From an uncultured Allomuricauda sp. (lineage in GTDB: Bacteria > Bacteroidota > Bacteroidia > Flavobacteriales > Flavobacteriaceae), in contig NZ_CANMOO010000006.1 of NCBI RefSeq assembly GCF_947499585.1, positions 50,783 to 114,782 of the forward strand: a DNA stretch of 64,000 nt. The letters are read 5' to 3'. Below the pieces are notes generated by a model. The model ran no database searches and was not told where the DNA came from. It saw nothing but the letters and a program-made list of their open reading frames with translations. Position 1 is the first letter of the stretch. Each line of letters begins with the position of its first letter. The position numbers were made by a program, and so were the translations under genes. Positions 1 to 9,119 of this stretch are shown here, piece by piece.

Positions 1-274
1 CAACAAGAGCGGTGGCTTTAGGTAATTGCTTTAATAAGTAATGGTAAGGAACGGTTTCAATTGTTTTCAAAATAAGGTTCAGATTTGGGGGTTCTTTGAA
101 AATATAAGAAATTTCTTACTAAAATAGTAGTATTGCTATTATTCACTCATTTATTGTTGCGAACTACAACAAATATGTGGTTTGCTAAACGAAATGAGAG
201 GTTTGAAGGGTTAGGGATGGAGCATTTTAGAAGTACTACAAATTTTACAAGATTTCATCTCTTGCAGACCAAGG

Positions 275-733
275 TTAGGATTTAACGAATACTGTATCCG
301 GTACCAAACCAGTATAGTCCCCACCATTTCTGATAACATCCCTTACAATGGACGAACTGATATAGGATTTGCCCGAAGATGTCAATAAAAATACCGTTTC
401 AATTTCGGAAAGTTTTCTATTGGTATGGGCAATAGCCTTTTCAAATTCAAAATCTCCGGGATTTCTCAACCCTCTCAAGATGAAATCGGCATCTATTTTT
501 TTGCAAAAATCCACCGTTAGGCCTTCATAGGTCACCACTTTTATTTTTGGCTCATCTTTAAAAGCCTCTTCAATGAACTTTGTCCTTTCTTCCAAAGAGA
601 ACATGTATTTTTTATCCGCATTTATACCTATTGCAATTACGAGCTCATCAAATAGCGTTATGCCCCTTTTTATGATATCATAATGGCCTAAGGTCAATGG
701 GTCAAAAGAACCTGGGAAAATGGCACGTCTCAT
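275..733 (-). CDS. coaD: Phosphopantetheine adenylyltransferase (CoaD)
   Basis: Transfers AMP from ATP to 4'-phosphopantetheine, the penultimate step of coenzyme A synthesis, in the cytoplasm. The 152-residue protein has the usual family length. It opens with the nucleotidyltransferase signature PGSFDPLTLGH (residues 7-17; H17 is the second His of the T/HxGH motif) and ends its catalytic core with a SSxxVR segment (SSSIVRDV, about residue 126), as in other CoaD proteins. The ATG at 733 begins directly at MRRAIFPGSFDP, so the start is secure. It lies 32 bp downstream of ddl on the same strand and is probably co-transcribed with it. No downstream terminator was recognised. Confidence 0.96.
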   Translation of the reverse strand: MRRAIFPGSFDPLTLGHYDIIKRGITLFDELVIAIGINADKKYMFSLEERTKFIEEAFKDEPKIKVVTYEGLTVDFCKKIDADFILRGLRNPGDFEFEKAIAHTNRKLSEIETVFLLTSSGKSYISSSIVRDVIRNGGDYTGLVPDTVFVKS

Positions 734-765
734 GTTTGAAAAGTTTGTTTAAAAATACAGATTTT

Positions 766-1740
766 CTATCGTAATGTTTCTTCTATGGCGCTGCCAAATA
801 GCTCTTCTAATGAAATTCCTGCGGCATTTGCCTGTTGCGGTAAAATACTTTCTTCAGTAAGGCCGGGTGTAGTATTGACTTCTAAAAGATATGGTTCGTC
901 TTCTAGAAAGATGAATTCACTACGCGTATAACCTTTTAACCCAAGGGTTTTATAAATGTATTCCGCCCATCCTATAACACGTTCTTCTTGTATTTTAGAA
1001 ATTCTTGCAGGTGTTATTTCTTGTGACTTTCCTTGATACTTTGCTTCGTAGTCAAAAAAATCGTTTTCCGAAACTATCTCGGTTATAGGGAGCACCTTGA
1101 CCTCATTTTTATAGGTAATAACCCCTACAGATACCTCTGTTCCATCTAAGAAAGATTCAATGATAACCTCATTATCCTCTTTAAAAGCATTTGTAATGGC
1201 TTCACCTAGATTATCTTTTTCATATACCTTGGTAATACCATAACTACTACCAGCCCTGTTGGCTTTTACAAAACAAGGAAGACCTACCTTGTCCACAATT
1301 GCATCTGTATCAATTGTATCCCCTAAATTTAAATAGAAAGATGTGGCACAATGAATACCATATGGTTTAAGTGCACTTAACAAATCCCTTTTGTTAAAGG
1401 TAAGCGCAGCCTGATAATGGCCACATGATGTTTGCGGTATGTTCAATAACTCAAAATACGCTTGCAATATGCCATCTTCTCCCGGCGTTCCATGGATAGC
1501 ATTAAAAACACAATCAAAATAGACGGTTTTATCTTTCAGTTTAACACTGAAATCGGACTTATTTACAGGAAATTCTGTATTGTCATCATCCAGATAAATC
1601 CATTTTTCAGTTGTGATGATGATACGGTACGGATTGTAGGCTGTTTTATCCAAATATTGATACACCACGTTACCGCTTTTAATTGAAATTTCATATTCAC
1701 TGGAGTAACCACCCATAATGATGGCAATGTTTTTTTTCAT
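766..1740 (-). CDS. ddl: D-alanine--D-alanine ligase
   Basis: Joins two D-alanines with ATP to make the dipeptide end of the peptidoglycan precursor (cytoplasm). It is an ATP-grasp enzyme: the N-terminal segment KKNIAIIMGGYSSEYEIS is the family start, ANRAGSSYGITKV is the nucleotide/substrate loop, and the C-terminal LLEVNTTPGLTEES is the metal and D-Ala binding end. The open frame extends upstream to a GTG at 1758, but the ATG at 1740 puts the conserved beta-strand right at the N-terminus, giving 324 residues, so I chose it. The divergent PASTA gene starts 79 bp away, leaving a short shared promoter region. Cell-wall synthesis (ddl) next to a PASTA protein is a common Flavobacteria arrangement. 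Confidence 0.96.
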   Translation of the reverse strand: MKKNIAIIMGGYSSEYEISIKSGNVVYQYLDKTAYNPYRIIITTEKWIYLDDDNTEFPVNKSDFSVKLKDKTVYFDCVFNAIHGTPGEDGILQAYFELLNIPQTSCGHYQAALTFNKRDLLSALKPYGIHCATSFYLNLGDTIDTDAIVDKVGLPCFVKANRAGSSYGITKVYEKDNLGEAITNAFKEDNEVIIESFLDGTEVSVGVITYKNEVKVLPITEIVSENDFFDYEAKYQGKSQEITPARISKIQEERVIGWAEYIYKTLGLKGYTRSEFIFLEDEPYLLEVNTTPGLTEESILPQQANAAGISLEELFGSAIEETLR

Positions 1741-1792
1741 CAGCTTGTCGAATATCACTATGTCAAAGTAAAGAAAAAACGACTGGCTTTCC

Positions 1793-1800
1793 TATATTTG
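1793..1800 (+). promoter_or_regulatory. Putative -7 promoter element for the PASTA gene
   Basis: TATATTTG matches the Bacteroidota -7 consensus TAnnTTTG and ends 18 bp before the ATG at 1819. No convincing -33 TTG lies at the expected distance, so this is a partial match only. Confidence 0.4.
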
Positions 1801-1818
1801 TTCAGATAAGGCATATGC

Positions 1819-2406
1819 ATGAAACATTTTTTGAGTTTTTTAAAAAGTAAGATTTTCTTAATCCAAATAGGTTTAGCCTTGGTTGCGGTTGTGCTCTTTT
1901 GCTTTTTGGTATTGCAGTGGCTAAAAGGCTCTACAAATCACGGAGAGTTTGTTGAGGTTCCAGATTTCTCAAAAATGTCTGTTTTGGAAATGCGCAAATC
2001 CGTAGAAAATGCGGGACTTCGCTATCAGGTTTTGGATTCTTCCAATTACAATCCAGATTACCCCAGATTTTCCATTTTGGACCAAGACCCACCAGCCGGT
2101 AATAAAGTAAAGTCCAACCGAAAGATTTACTTTACTGTGAATCCTTCAGGATATAAAAAAGTAACGGTTCCAGATATTATTCAAGTAACGCAACGTAACG
2201 CAGCATCTATGTTAAGAGCAGTAGGACTGGACGTGCAACGTGTTACCTACATAGATGAGTTGGGAAGGGACATGGTTTATAGAATGAAGCACAAGGGGAA
2301 ATACTTGAAACCTGGTGATAAATTGCCCAAAACATCTAAAATAGAGCTGATTTGTGGTAATGGAACAATTACGGGAAGTGCCCGCGTACAGGCAGATTCC
2401 CAATAA
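1819..2406 (+). CDS. Membrane-anchored PASTA-domain protein
   Basis: A 195-residue protein with one N-terminal transmembrane helix (about residues 12-33, rich in L, V and F) and a periplasmic part made of two PASTA repeats. The first runs from about VEVPDFSKMS to KIYFTVN (42-107), the second from VTVPDIIQVTQ to KIELICGNG (114-182). PASTA domains usually bind peptidoglycan or muropeptides, and in other phyla are fused to Ser/Thr kinases or PBPs. Here no kinase or transpeptidase domain is present, so it is a stand-alone anchor or sensor. It is followed 2 bp later by rluD, hence one operon, and is divergent from ddl. The precise role is unknown. Confidence 0.9.
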   Translation: MKHFLSFLKSKIFLIQIGLALVAVVLFCFLVLQWLKGSTNHGEFVEVPDFSKMSVLEMRKSVENAGLRYQVLDSSNYNPDYPRFSILDQDPPAGNKVKSNRKIYFTVNPSGYKKVTVPDIIQVTQRNAASMLRAVGLDVQRVTYIDELGRDMVYRMKHKGKYLKPGDKLPKTSKIELICGNGTITGSARVQADSQ

Positions 2407-2408
2407 TT

Positions 2409-3434
2409 ATGGATACTTCAGAAAATACCGAGATTTCACAAGATGAGCTTTTTGAACACCATAAGTTTGTAGCTTCAAAAGGGCAGGAGCCTTTAAGGGT
2501 GGACAAATTTCTAATGAATTTTATAGAAAATGCTACTCGAAATAAGATTCAACAGGCAGCCAAACAAGGACACATTTGGGTAAATGATACCATAGTAAAA
2601 CAAAATTATAAAGTAAAAGCTGGGGATGAGGTAAAAGTCTTATTTGAACACCCTCCTTATGAGTTTTTACTTACTCCTGAAGATATTCCGTTGGATATTG
2701 TTTATGAAGACGAAACGCTTCTTGTGGTCAATAAACCTGCCGGAATGGTGGTTCACCCCGGTCATGGCAACTATTCAGGAACCTTGATTAATGCCTTGGT
2801 TCATCATTTTGATAATTTACCCAAGAACAGTTCTGAACGTCCTGGGTTGGTTCACCGTATAGATAAAGATACTTCGGGTCTTTTAGTAATTGCCAAAACG
2901 GAAGCTGCTATGACCCATTTAGCAAAACAGTTTTTTGAGAAAAGCAGTGAGCGTGAATATTTGGCATTGGTTTGGGGCAATTTGCAAGAAGAAGAAGGAA
3001 CTGTAGAAGGGCATATTGCCAGAAACCCTAAAAATCGTCTGCAAATGATTGTCTTTCCGGATGGAGATCAAGGAAAAGAGGCAGTCACGCATTATAAGGT
3101 TGTTGAACGATTGGGTTATATTACTTTGGTTTCATGTAGGCTGGAAACTGGTAGAACACATCAGATTCGTGTTCACATGAAACATATAGGGCACACATTA
3201 TTTAATGATGAGCGATATGGAGGCAATAAGATTTTAAAAGGCACCACTTTTACCAAGTACAAACAGTTTGTGGAAAATGCTTTTAAAATTTTGCCAAGAC
3301 AAGCCCTTCATGCAAAAACCTTAGGCTTTAAACATCCAAAGACAGGAGAGTTTATGCGATTTAATTCCGAATTGCCTGAAGATATGGTTAGTTGTATCGA
3401 CAAATGGCGGAATTATACAAAGCATAGTGAATAA
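2409..3434 (+). CDS. rluD: RluA/RluD-family 23S rRNA pseudouridine synthase
   Basis: Isomerises uridines to pseudouridine in rRNA. The 341 residues comprise an N-terminal S4 RNA-binding domain (about 27-95, RVDKFLMNFIENATRNKIQ) and an RluA-type catalytic domain with the diagnostic HRIDKDTSGLLVIAK motif (D152 is the expected nucleophile), plus the later ETGRTHQIRVHM segment. Family membership is clear; that the target is the RluD set (helix 69) is inferred from length and the S4 domain. The ATG follows the stop of the PASTA gene by 2 bp. The first ~20 residues are an acidic tail that is not conserved in the family. Confidence 0.93.
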   Translation: MDTSENTEISQDELFEHHKFVASKGQEPLRVDKFLMNFIENATRNKIQQAAKQGHIWVNDTIVKQNYKVKAGDEVKVLFEHPPYEFLLTPEDIPLDIVYEDETLLVVNKPAGMVVHPGHGNYSGTLINALVHHFDNLPKNSSERPGLVHRIDKDTSGLLVIAKTEAAMTHLAKQFFEKSSEREYLALVWGNLQEEEGTVEGHIARNPKNRLQMIVFPDGDQGKEAVTHYKVVERLGYITLVSCRLETGRTHQIRVHMKHIGHTLFNDERYGGNKILKGTTFTKYKQFVENAFKILPRQALHAKTLGFKHPKTGEFMRFNSELPEDMVSCIDKWRNYTKHSE

Positions 3435-3466
3435 TAGTTTTCTTCAATTGAAGGATTGAAAACACC

Positions 3467-3487
3467 TTTTACACTTATAGTGTAAAA
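3467..3487. promoter_or_regulatory. Perfect 9-bp inverted repeat upstream of yaaA
   Basis: Arms TTTTACACT and AGTGTAAAA are separated by a 3-nt spacer and end 39 bp before the yaaA ATG. There is no T-run immediately after it on the + strand, so a regulator-binding site (yaaA belongs to a peroxide regulon in other bacteria) is as likely as an rluD terminator. Confidence 0.4.
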
Positions 3488-3526
3488 AACCATTTTCTCT
3501 TTATTTTTACTAAAAATTAGTTTTCT

Positions 3527-4288
3527 ATGAAAATTGTTATTTCGCCGGCCAAGTCGCTAGATTTTGAAACAACGCTACCTACATCAAAATATAGTCAACC
3601 TGAGTTTTTGGAGCAATCTAAAAAATTGAACAGTGTATTGGTTAAAAAGAAACCGAAGGCATTGTCAAAACTTATGTCCATATCGGATAATCTGGCAGAG
3701 CTTAACTGGCAAAGAAACCAACAATTTTCAACTCCGTTCACTCCACAAAATTCAAGACCTGCCGTATTTTCGTTTAACGGGGATGTTTATCAAGGCTTGG
3801 ATGCTTATACCATTCCTGAAAATAAGTTGGATGAACTTCAAGATACGCTTCGCATTTTATCAGGACTCTATGGAATTTTAAAGCCTTTGGATTTAATGCA
3901 GCCCTACCGTTTGGAAATGGGCACTCAATTAAAAGTGGCCCGTAAAAAGAACCTTTACGAGTTTTGGCAAAAACAATTAACAGAACATCTAAATTCAGAA
4001 TTAGAGGATGGAGAGCTTTTTATCAACTTAGCTAGTAATGAATATTTTGGAGCGGTAGATGAAAAGAAACTTAAGGTACCTGTAATTACGCCAATTTTTA
4101 AAGACTGGAAAAATGACAAATTAAAGGTCATTAGTTTTTTTGCCAAAAAAGCACGTGGCTCAATGGTCCGCTATATTTTGGATACTAATGCACAAACGTT
4201 GGAGAACCTTAAGGGTTTTGATTATGATAGCTACGTGTTTAGTGCTGAACATACCTTAAAAGAAAATCAACCTGTTTTTATCAGGTAA
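3527..4288 (+). CDS. yaaA: Peroxide-stress protein YaaA (DUF328/UPF0246)
   Basis: The 253-residue cytoplasmic protein aligns by eye with the YaaA family over its full length: it starts [13 protein letters not shown], has the central [19 protein letters not shown] block (about 115-133) and the [12 protein letters not shown] block (165-176). In Escherichia coli YaaA lowers free iron during hydrogen peroxide stress and is under OxyR control; that function is carried over by family only. The gene stands alone between rluD and ppc, with a palindrome 39 bp upstream that could be an operator. Length and start are as in the family. Confidence 0.93.
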   Translation: MKIVISPAKSLDFETTLPTSKYSQPEFLEQSKKLNSVLVKKKPKALSKLMSISDNLAELNWQRNQQFSTPFTPQNSRPAVFSFNGDVYQGLDAYTIPENKLDELQDTLRILSGLYGILKPLDLMQPYRLEMGTQLKVARKKNLYEFWQKQLTEHLNSELEDGELFINLASNEYFGAVDEKKLKVPVITPIFKDWKNDKLKVISFFAKKARGSMVRYILDTNAQTLENLKGFDYDSYVFSAEHTLKENQPVFIR

Positions 4289-4439
4289 TTTCTATCGGAC
4301 ATCTCTAAGTTTTTTGAAAAGATGTTAGGTTTATGCCTCGTCACGCTTTAAATTGTGATGTAGATAAAATAGGTCGTTAATTTTGACTTTTATCATCATC
4401 TTTGATTCTTTAAAAATAATCTAGAAACACATTCCACCG

Positions 4440-6995
4440 ATGAATTCAGTACAACAAGCAAAGCGTTTAGAAGAGTTTAAAAAATCGGTAACCAATAAAT
4501 TCAATATTTATAACAGCCTATTTTTAACATTACCCTATCGGAACATAGAAAATGTAATTATGCTGGTTCCACTTTTGTTCGACCAATGTGAAAAAGGTTT
4601 AAAAGAAGGAAAGACTCCCCAGCAAATCCTAGAAATATTTTTCACAAATTTTGTGGATATCAAAGACGAACGGGAGAGATTGGATTTTATGTTCAGGATT
4701 ATTCAATATGTTGAACGTCAGGTTGTACTGTATGACAGTGTTGAAGATTCTGCCTTTTCCAAACTGCAAAAATATAGCAATTCACTTTCCATTAAAGACT
4801 ATTTTGAGTTAGTAGACCAAAGCAAGAACTGGGATAAAATAGCCAAGAAATTGTCAACATTTAGTGCAAGAATCGTACTCACGGCACATCCCACTCAATT
4901 TTATACCCCAGCGGTTCTGGACATTATCTCAAAAATGCAATCGTTGATCAATGAGGATGAAGTCAATGAGATAGATGTTACCCTGCAACAATTGGGGTTG
5001 ACCTCTCTGATAAATGCAAAAAAGCCTACACCTTTAGATGAGGCAAAAAACATTATTTACATTTTACGGCACACCTATTATGATGCTATTGGTGAATTGT
5101 TTCAGTATGTAAAAAGTAATATTAGAGCTGAAGACTTTTCTAACTACAATATTATGAAATTGGGTTTTTGGCCCGGGGGAGATCGCGACGGCAACCCTTT
5201 TGTAACAGCTGAAATCACTAGGCAAGTAGCAGATGAGCTTAGGCTTACACTGATGAAATGCTACTACAATGAGCTAAAAGCATTGCGCAAAAAATTGACA
5301 TTTAAAGACTTGCAACAGGACTTAACAGAGTTGAACAATAAGTTGTACAGGGCTATGTTTGATGCCAAGTTCGTTATTGGTTATCCAGAAATAATTGAAT
5401 CGCTCCTCAAAATCCGGGAGAAATTGAACAAGAGTTATCACGGCTTGTATTTGGATGATCTGAACAACCTAATTGATAGGGTTCATATTTTTAAAACACA
5501 TTTTGCGACTTTGGACATTCGTCAAGATCATAGCAAGCATTATTTAACGGTTGAGACCGTCCTAAAAAAGAATGGAGCCATTAAAGATAATCTTGAAGAA
5601 TTGAGCAAAGATGAATTGTTGGAATGGCTACTTAAAAAAGATTTAAAACTTGACCCCGCCGATTTTGATGAAGATATTGTAAAAGATACCTTGATTAATA
5701 TTCAACAATTAAAAAGCATACAGAACAGCAATGGTGAAGACGGATGCAATCGATACATCATTAGTAATTCAGAGGATATTTTTTCTATCCTTTTTGTATT
5801 TGGATTGTTTAGATGGTGTGGTTGGGAAGAAAAGGAGATCACCTTTGATATTGTTCCACTTTTTGAAACAATGAAAGGAATGGATGCTTCTGAAGAGGTA
5901 ATGCAGACCCTTTTTGATATCCCTAGCTATCGCGACCACTTGGAGCGAAGAGGAAACGATCATACTATTATGCTCGGTTTTTCAGACGGAACTAAAGACG
6001 GCGGCTATCTAAAGGCAAACTGGTCCATTCTAAAAACAAAAGAAACGTTGAGTAAGGTCTGTAAAAAGAACGGTATAAGAGCCATGTTTTTTGATGGTAG
6101 GGGAGGACCGCCAGCAAGAGGAGGTGGTAAAACCCACCGTTTTTATGCTGCACAGACCAAAGATGTGGCAAATCACGAAATACAGCTTACCATTCAGGGC
6201 CAGACAATTACTAGTACCTACGGTACCAAAGAGCAGTTTATCCACAATGCAGAACAATTACTTACTGCTGGGTTGAGCAATAACCTTTATGGGAAGGAAC
6301 ATGTGATTTCAGCTAATGAGCGAAAATTGATAGAAGAGTTGTCAGAATTAAGTTTTGCCAAGTACGATGCATTAAAAAAACATGAAAAATTTATCCCTTA
6401 CTTAGAGAACAGAAGTACATTAAAATATTATACTAAAGCTAACATCGGTAGTCGCCCAGGAAAACGGGGCAGCAAAAAACAGTTGGAACTTTCAGATTTA
6501 CGAGCAATTTCTTTTGTAGGCTCTTGGAGCCAATTAAAGCAAAATGTACCCGGTTATTTTGGTCTAGGTTCTGCGATTGAGGCTTTTAGAGAACAGGGAA
6601 GATTGGAAGATGTAAAAAGGTTGTTCAAAGAAGTGCCGTTCTTTAGAGCGTTGATGATGAACAGTATGATGTCGTTGGCCAAGACCAATTTTGAGTTGAC
6701 CAGTTATATGAAAGAAGACCAGGAGTTTGGAGAATTCTGGAACATACTCCATGATGAGTATCAACTTTCAAAAAAGATGCTTTTACAGATTTCTGGACAT
6801 AAAATTTTGATGGAAGATGAGGCGGTCTCAAGAGAATCCGTAAAGATTCGTGAAAAGATCGTTCTTCCGTTATTGGTCATTCAGCAAAACGCATTGTATC
6901 ATATTACCCAGAATTCTGAATACAAAGAATTGTACGAAAAAATAGTTACAAGGTCATTGTACGGAAACATTAATGCCAGTAGAAATTCGGCATAA
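4440..6995 (+). CDS. ppc: Phosphoenolpyruvate carboxylase
   Basis: Carboxylates phosphoenolpyruvate with bicarbonate to oxaloacetate, refilling the TCA cycle. The 851 residues fit the shorter bacterial form. Catalytic landmarks are all present: TAHPTQ with H150, the FWPGGDRDGNPFV block (about 240-252), MLGFSDGTKDGGY (about 511-523), the mobile-loop FDGRGGPPARGGG (R554) and GSRPGKRG near 675. The C-terminus ends NASRNSA instead of the RNTG seen in the enterobacterial enzyme; the Asn is kept but the terminal Gly is not. The gene is preceded by a 151-bp gap without a recognised promoter and followed by a 109-bp gap, so it is probably monocistronic. Confidence 0.97.
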   Translation: MNSVQQAKRLEEFKKSVTNKFNIYNSLFLTLPYRNIENVIMLVPLLFDQCEKGLKEGKTPQQILEIFFTNFVDIKDERERLDFMFRIIQYVERQVVLYDSVEDSAFSKLQKYSNSLSIKDYFELVDQSKNWDKIAKKLSTFSARIVLTAHPTQFYTPAVLDIISKMQSLINEDEVNEIDVTLQQLGLTSLINAKKPTPLDEAKNIIYILRHTYYDAIGELFQYVKSNIRAEDFSNYNIMKLGFWPGGDRDGNPFVTAEITRQVADELRLTLMKCYYNELKALRKKLTFKDLQQDLTELNNKLYRAMFDAKFVIGYPEIIESLLKIREKLNKSYHGLYLDDLNNLIDRVHIFKTHFATLDIRQDHSKHYLTVETVLKKNGAIKDNLEELSKDELLEWLLKKDLKLDPADFDEDIVKDTLINIQQLKSIQNSNGEDGCNRYIISNSEDIFSILFVFGLFRWCGWEEKEITFDIVPLFETMKGMDASEEVMQTLFDIPSYRDHLERRGNDHTIMLGFSDGTKDGGYLKANWSILKTKETLSKVCKKNGIRAMFFDGRGGPPARGGGKTHRFYAAQTKDVANHEIQLTIQGQTITSTYGTKEQFIHNAEQLLTAGLSNNLYGKEHVISANERKLIEELSELSFAKYDALKKHEKFIPYLENRSTLKYYTKANIGSRPGKRGSKKQLELSDLRAISFVGSWSQLKQNVPGYFGLGSAIEAFREQGRLEDVKRLFKEVPFFRALMMNSMMSLAKTNFELTSYMKEDQEFGEFWNILHDEYQLSKKMLLQISGHKILMEDEAVSRESVKIREKIVLPLLVIQQNALYHITQNSEYKELYEKIVTRSLYGNINASRNSA

Positions 6996-7104
6996 ACACT
7001 AATTTATAGAATAATTTCTATTGGTTGTAGGCCTTGTTTCAGTTTAATTTTATTCTGATATAATTCCTAATTGTTTTTTGATTGATTGTTTTTATTTTTA
7101 GGCA

Positions 7105-7830
7105 ATGTATTATTATTTAATTATTGCGTTACAAGGATTCTGTATTTATCATTGTTACACCAATAGAAATAGCTATTATTGGATTTTTGCAATAATTTTT
7201 CTTCCCCTTATTGGTTCTCTCCTTTATCTTTTTATGAATGTTTTTAGAAAAAGGGATATTGAAAAAGTTCAGGAGAATTTGGTTACAGTAATTAATCCAT
7301 CCAAGAAAATTAACGATTTAGAAAAGAAACTCAAATTTTCTGAGACCTTTGAAAATCAGGTTGCACTTGCCGATGCTTATTTAGAAGAAGAAATGTACAG
7401 TGATGCCATTAGTCATTATGAATCTTCTTTGAAAGACGTTTTTAAAAATGATTTTTATGTAATTTCTAAGGTAATAGAAGCATACTATTACTCATCAAAT
7501 TTTGAAGAAGTAATTGAGTATACAAAAAGAATAGAAGGTAATTCTAAGTTCAAAAAATCTAAAGCATCATTTTTGTATGGAATGGCATTGGATAAAAAGG
7601 ATATTCCCGAATTGGCGGAGGAACAGTTGCGAACATTTGACGCTCCCTACTCAAATTTTATGGAGCGTTTAGAACTTGCTCGGTTTTTGATAAGACAGAA
7701 AAAGCTTGAGGATGGGAAAATTATTTACAATGAGATGATTTCAGAATCTGAAAATATGTCTAAACATGGTAATAAAATGAATAGAAATTTAATTAAAAAA
7801 GCGAAAGAAGAAGTAGCTGAACTTGCCTAA
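7105..7830 (+). CDS. Membrane protein with TPR-like cytoplasmic/periplasmic domain
   Basis: A 241-residue protein of unknown function. Two hydrophobic helices (about 1-17 and 25-45, separated by a short NRNSYYW turn) resemble the PLDc_N-type membrane anchor found at the start of many small membrane proteins. The rest is helical, with pairs of helices spaced as in tetratricopeptide repeats (for example VALADAYLEEEMYSDAISHYE at about 89-109, and segments around 125 and 165). Such domains mediate protein contacts, so a scaffold role is plausible but unproven. Its last base is the first base of the next gene's ATG, implying translational coupling with the glycosylase-fold gene. Confidence 0.75.
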   Translation: MYYYLIIALQGFCIYHCYTNRNSYYWIFAIIFLPLIGSLLYLFMNVFRKRDIEKVQENLVTVINPSKKINDLEKKLKFSETFENQVALADAYLEEEMYSDAISHYESSLKDVFKNDFYVISKVIEAYYYSSNFEEVIEYTKRIEGNSKFKKSKASFLYGMALDKKDIPELAEEQLRTFDAPYSNFMERLELARFLIRQKKLEDGKIIYNEMISESENMSKHGNKMNRNLIKKAKEEVAELA

Positions 7831-8507
7831 TGTTTCAACATATTCATCCCTATAAACCATTTCTTTTTCCAGAGGCCACAAAATTGATTGTAGGCACTTT
7901 GCCACCCCCAAGATTTACTACTGGTGAGTTAAAAAAGGACGATGTTGACTTTTGTTATGGTAGTAGAAATGGAATGCTTTGGCCCATTTTGGACCGAATT
8001 TTTGATTTAAATCTAAAGTATGAAACTACCGCTGAAGCTGCAGAGCAACGTAAAAAGTTCTTATTAAAAAGAAAAATAGGTGTTTGCGATATTGTGGGTA
8101 GTGCAGAGAGGCATAAGATTGATGCATCTGATTTGGGAATGCAAAATGCTAAACTTAGAGATTTGATAATGTATTTGAAGAAATATACAAATGTAAATAC
8201 GCTGTTATTCACTGGAGGAAACAGCAAGAACGGTCCTGAATATTTTTTTAGAAAACAGTTGAAAGAATATGGAATACAATTAGATGTGGTTTCTGGCGAG
8301 GTACCGAGAATACATCAATTTAAACTACCCATCACATCGAGCGGAACCGAGAAGTCTAGAATGGTGAAAACCGTATCATTGACTGCACCATCTGGTGCTG
8401 CCAATAGGGCAGTTGGAAGTCTACAAGTTTATAAAGATTTAAAAGCTAAAAACCCCAAATTCAATACACTAGATTTCAGGGTGATGCAATACAAAGAGTT
8501 TTTTTAA
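7830..8507 (+). CDS. Uracil-DNA glycosylase superfamily protein
   Basis: The 225 residues show the UDG fold signatures. An N-terminal LIVGTLPPPRF (about 20-30) stands in place of the water-activating motif, YGSRNGMLWPIL (about 48-59) resembles the YxHPRNxFWPIL segment of hypoxanthine/uracil DNA glycosylases, and a late LTAPSGAANRA (about 187-197) fills the position of the SPSPAN-type DNA-contact loop. It probably excises a deaminated base from DNA, but substrate and activity cannot be read from the sequence because the catalytic residues differ from classical family 1. It overlaps the preceding TPR-like gene by one base and faces the response-regulator gene convergently with a 7-bp gap. Confidence 0.75.
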   Translation: MFQHIHPYKPFLFPEATKLIVGTLPPPRFTTGELKKDDVDFCYGSRNGMLWPILDRIFDLNLKYETTAEAAEQRKKFLLKRKIGVCDIVGSAERHKIDASDLGMQNAKLRDLIMYLKKYTNVNTLLFTGGNSKNGPEYFFRKQLKEYGIQLDVVSGEVPRIHQFKLPITSSGTEKSRMVKTVSLTAPSGAANRAVGSLQVYKDLKAKNPKFNTLDFRVMQYKEFF

Positions 8508-8514
8508 ATGTACC

Positions 8515-8940
8515 TTAGTTAAGGTCAAAATTGGAAAGCAATTCTGAAAAAGGAAAGGTTTTGATTTGCTTGACCTTCTTTTGTTCAATTTGTTTGATGA
8601 TTTTATCAATTGCGATATCAAATCTCTTTTTAGGCATGGGTTTCATTAAAAAATCATTTATCCCATAATCAAAAGCCCTCTCCGCAAAATTTTCCCATGT
8701 GGAGTTCAAAACGATAGCTGAATTGATTTCAATATTGTCAAGCAACTCAAAAGCGTCTACGTTCTCCATCAACACATCCAGAAAAACAATATCTACTTTT
8801 TGGTCATAAACGGCCTTGATACCTTTATACGGACTTTCATAAGAACCAATCAATTCAAGATTTGGGTGGTTTTTGACCAAAACAGATGTGGCTAAGCGCT
8901 GAATTGAAGAATCATCAATAACAAGTGTACTATATTTCAT
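8515..8940 (-). CDS. Single-domain response regulator (receiver only)
   Basis: A 141-residue CheY-like receiver with D9/D10 (VIDDSS), the phospho-acceptor D55 (IVFLDVL), S80/T81 (LNST) and K100 (FLMKPM). All five switch positions are therefore present and it should be phosphorylatable. There is no DNA-binding or enzymatic output domain; the last ~25 residues form a basic helix and a short tail. No histidine kinase is adjacent, so it is an orphan whose partner lies elsewhere. It is monocistronic, converging with the glycosylase-fold gene, and is followed upstream by a 179-bp gap in which I see no clear promoter. Confidence 0.88.
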   Translation of the reverse strand: MKYSTLVIDDSSIQRLATSVLVKNHPNLELIGSYESPYKGIKAVYDQKVDIVFLDVLMENVDAFELLDNIEINSAIVLNSTWENFAERAFDYGINDFLMKPMPKKRFDIAIDKIIKQIEQKKVKQIKTFPFSELLSNFDLN

Positions 8941-9119
8941 ATTGAGTAGGTAAAATAATTCATGTCAAAGTTAATTTTACCTACAGCTTTATGAAGAAAA
9001 ATAGAGATGTACTACTTTTTTATCGGGATAAAATAATGGTTTCAATGATTTTTATGGAAACCAAGCTTTTTTACATCGATATTAATTGCCGTTTACAGGA
9101 GAGAATATAAAGTTTTGTA

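Noticed and set aside
1..274. Possible truncated gene or ORF at the left edge
   Set aside because: No start-to-stop frame of useful length; a ~38-codon open stretch on the minus strand at the edge has no ATG and no recognisable protein. Left unannotated.
6952..6995. PEPC C-terminus suspected to be truncated because the RNTG end is missing
   Set aside because: The ending NASRNSA aligns with the family's end and total length is normal; a lineage variant is more likely than truncation.
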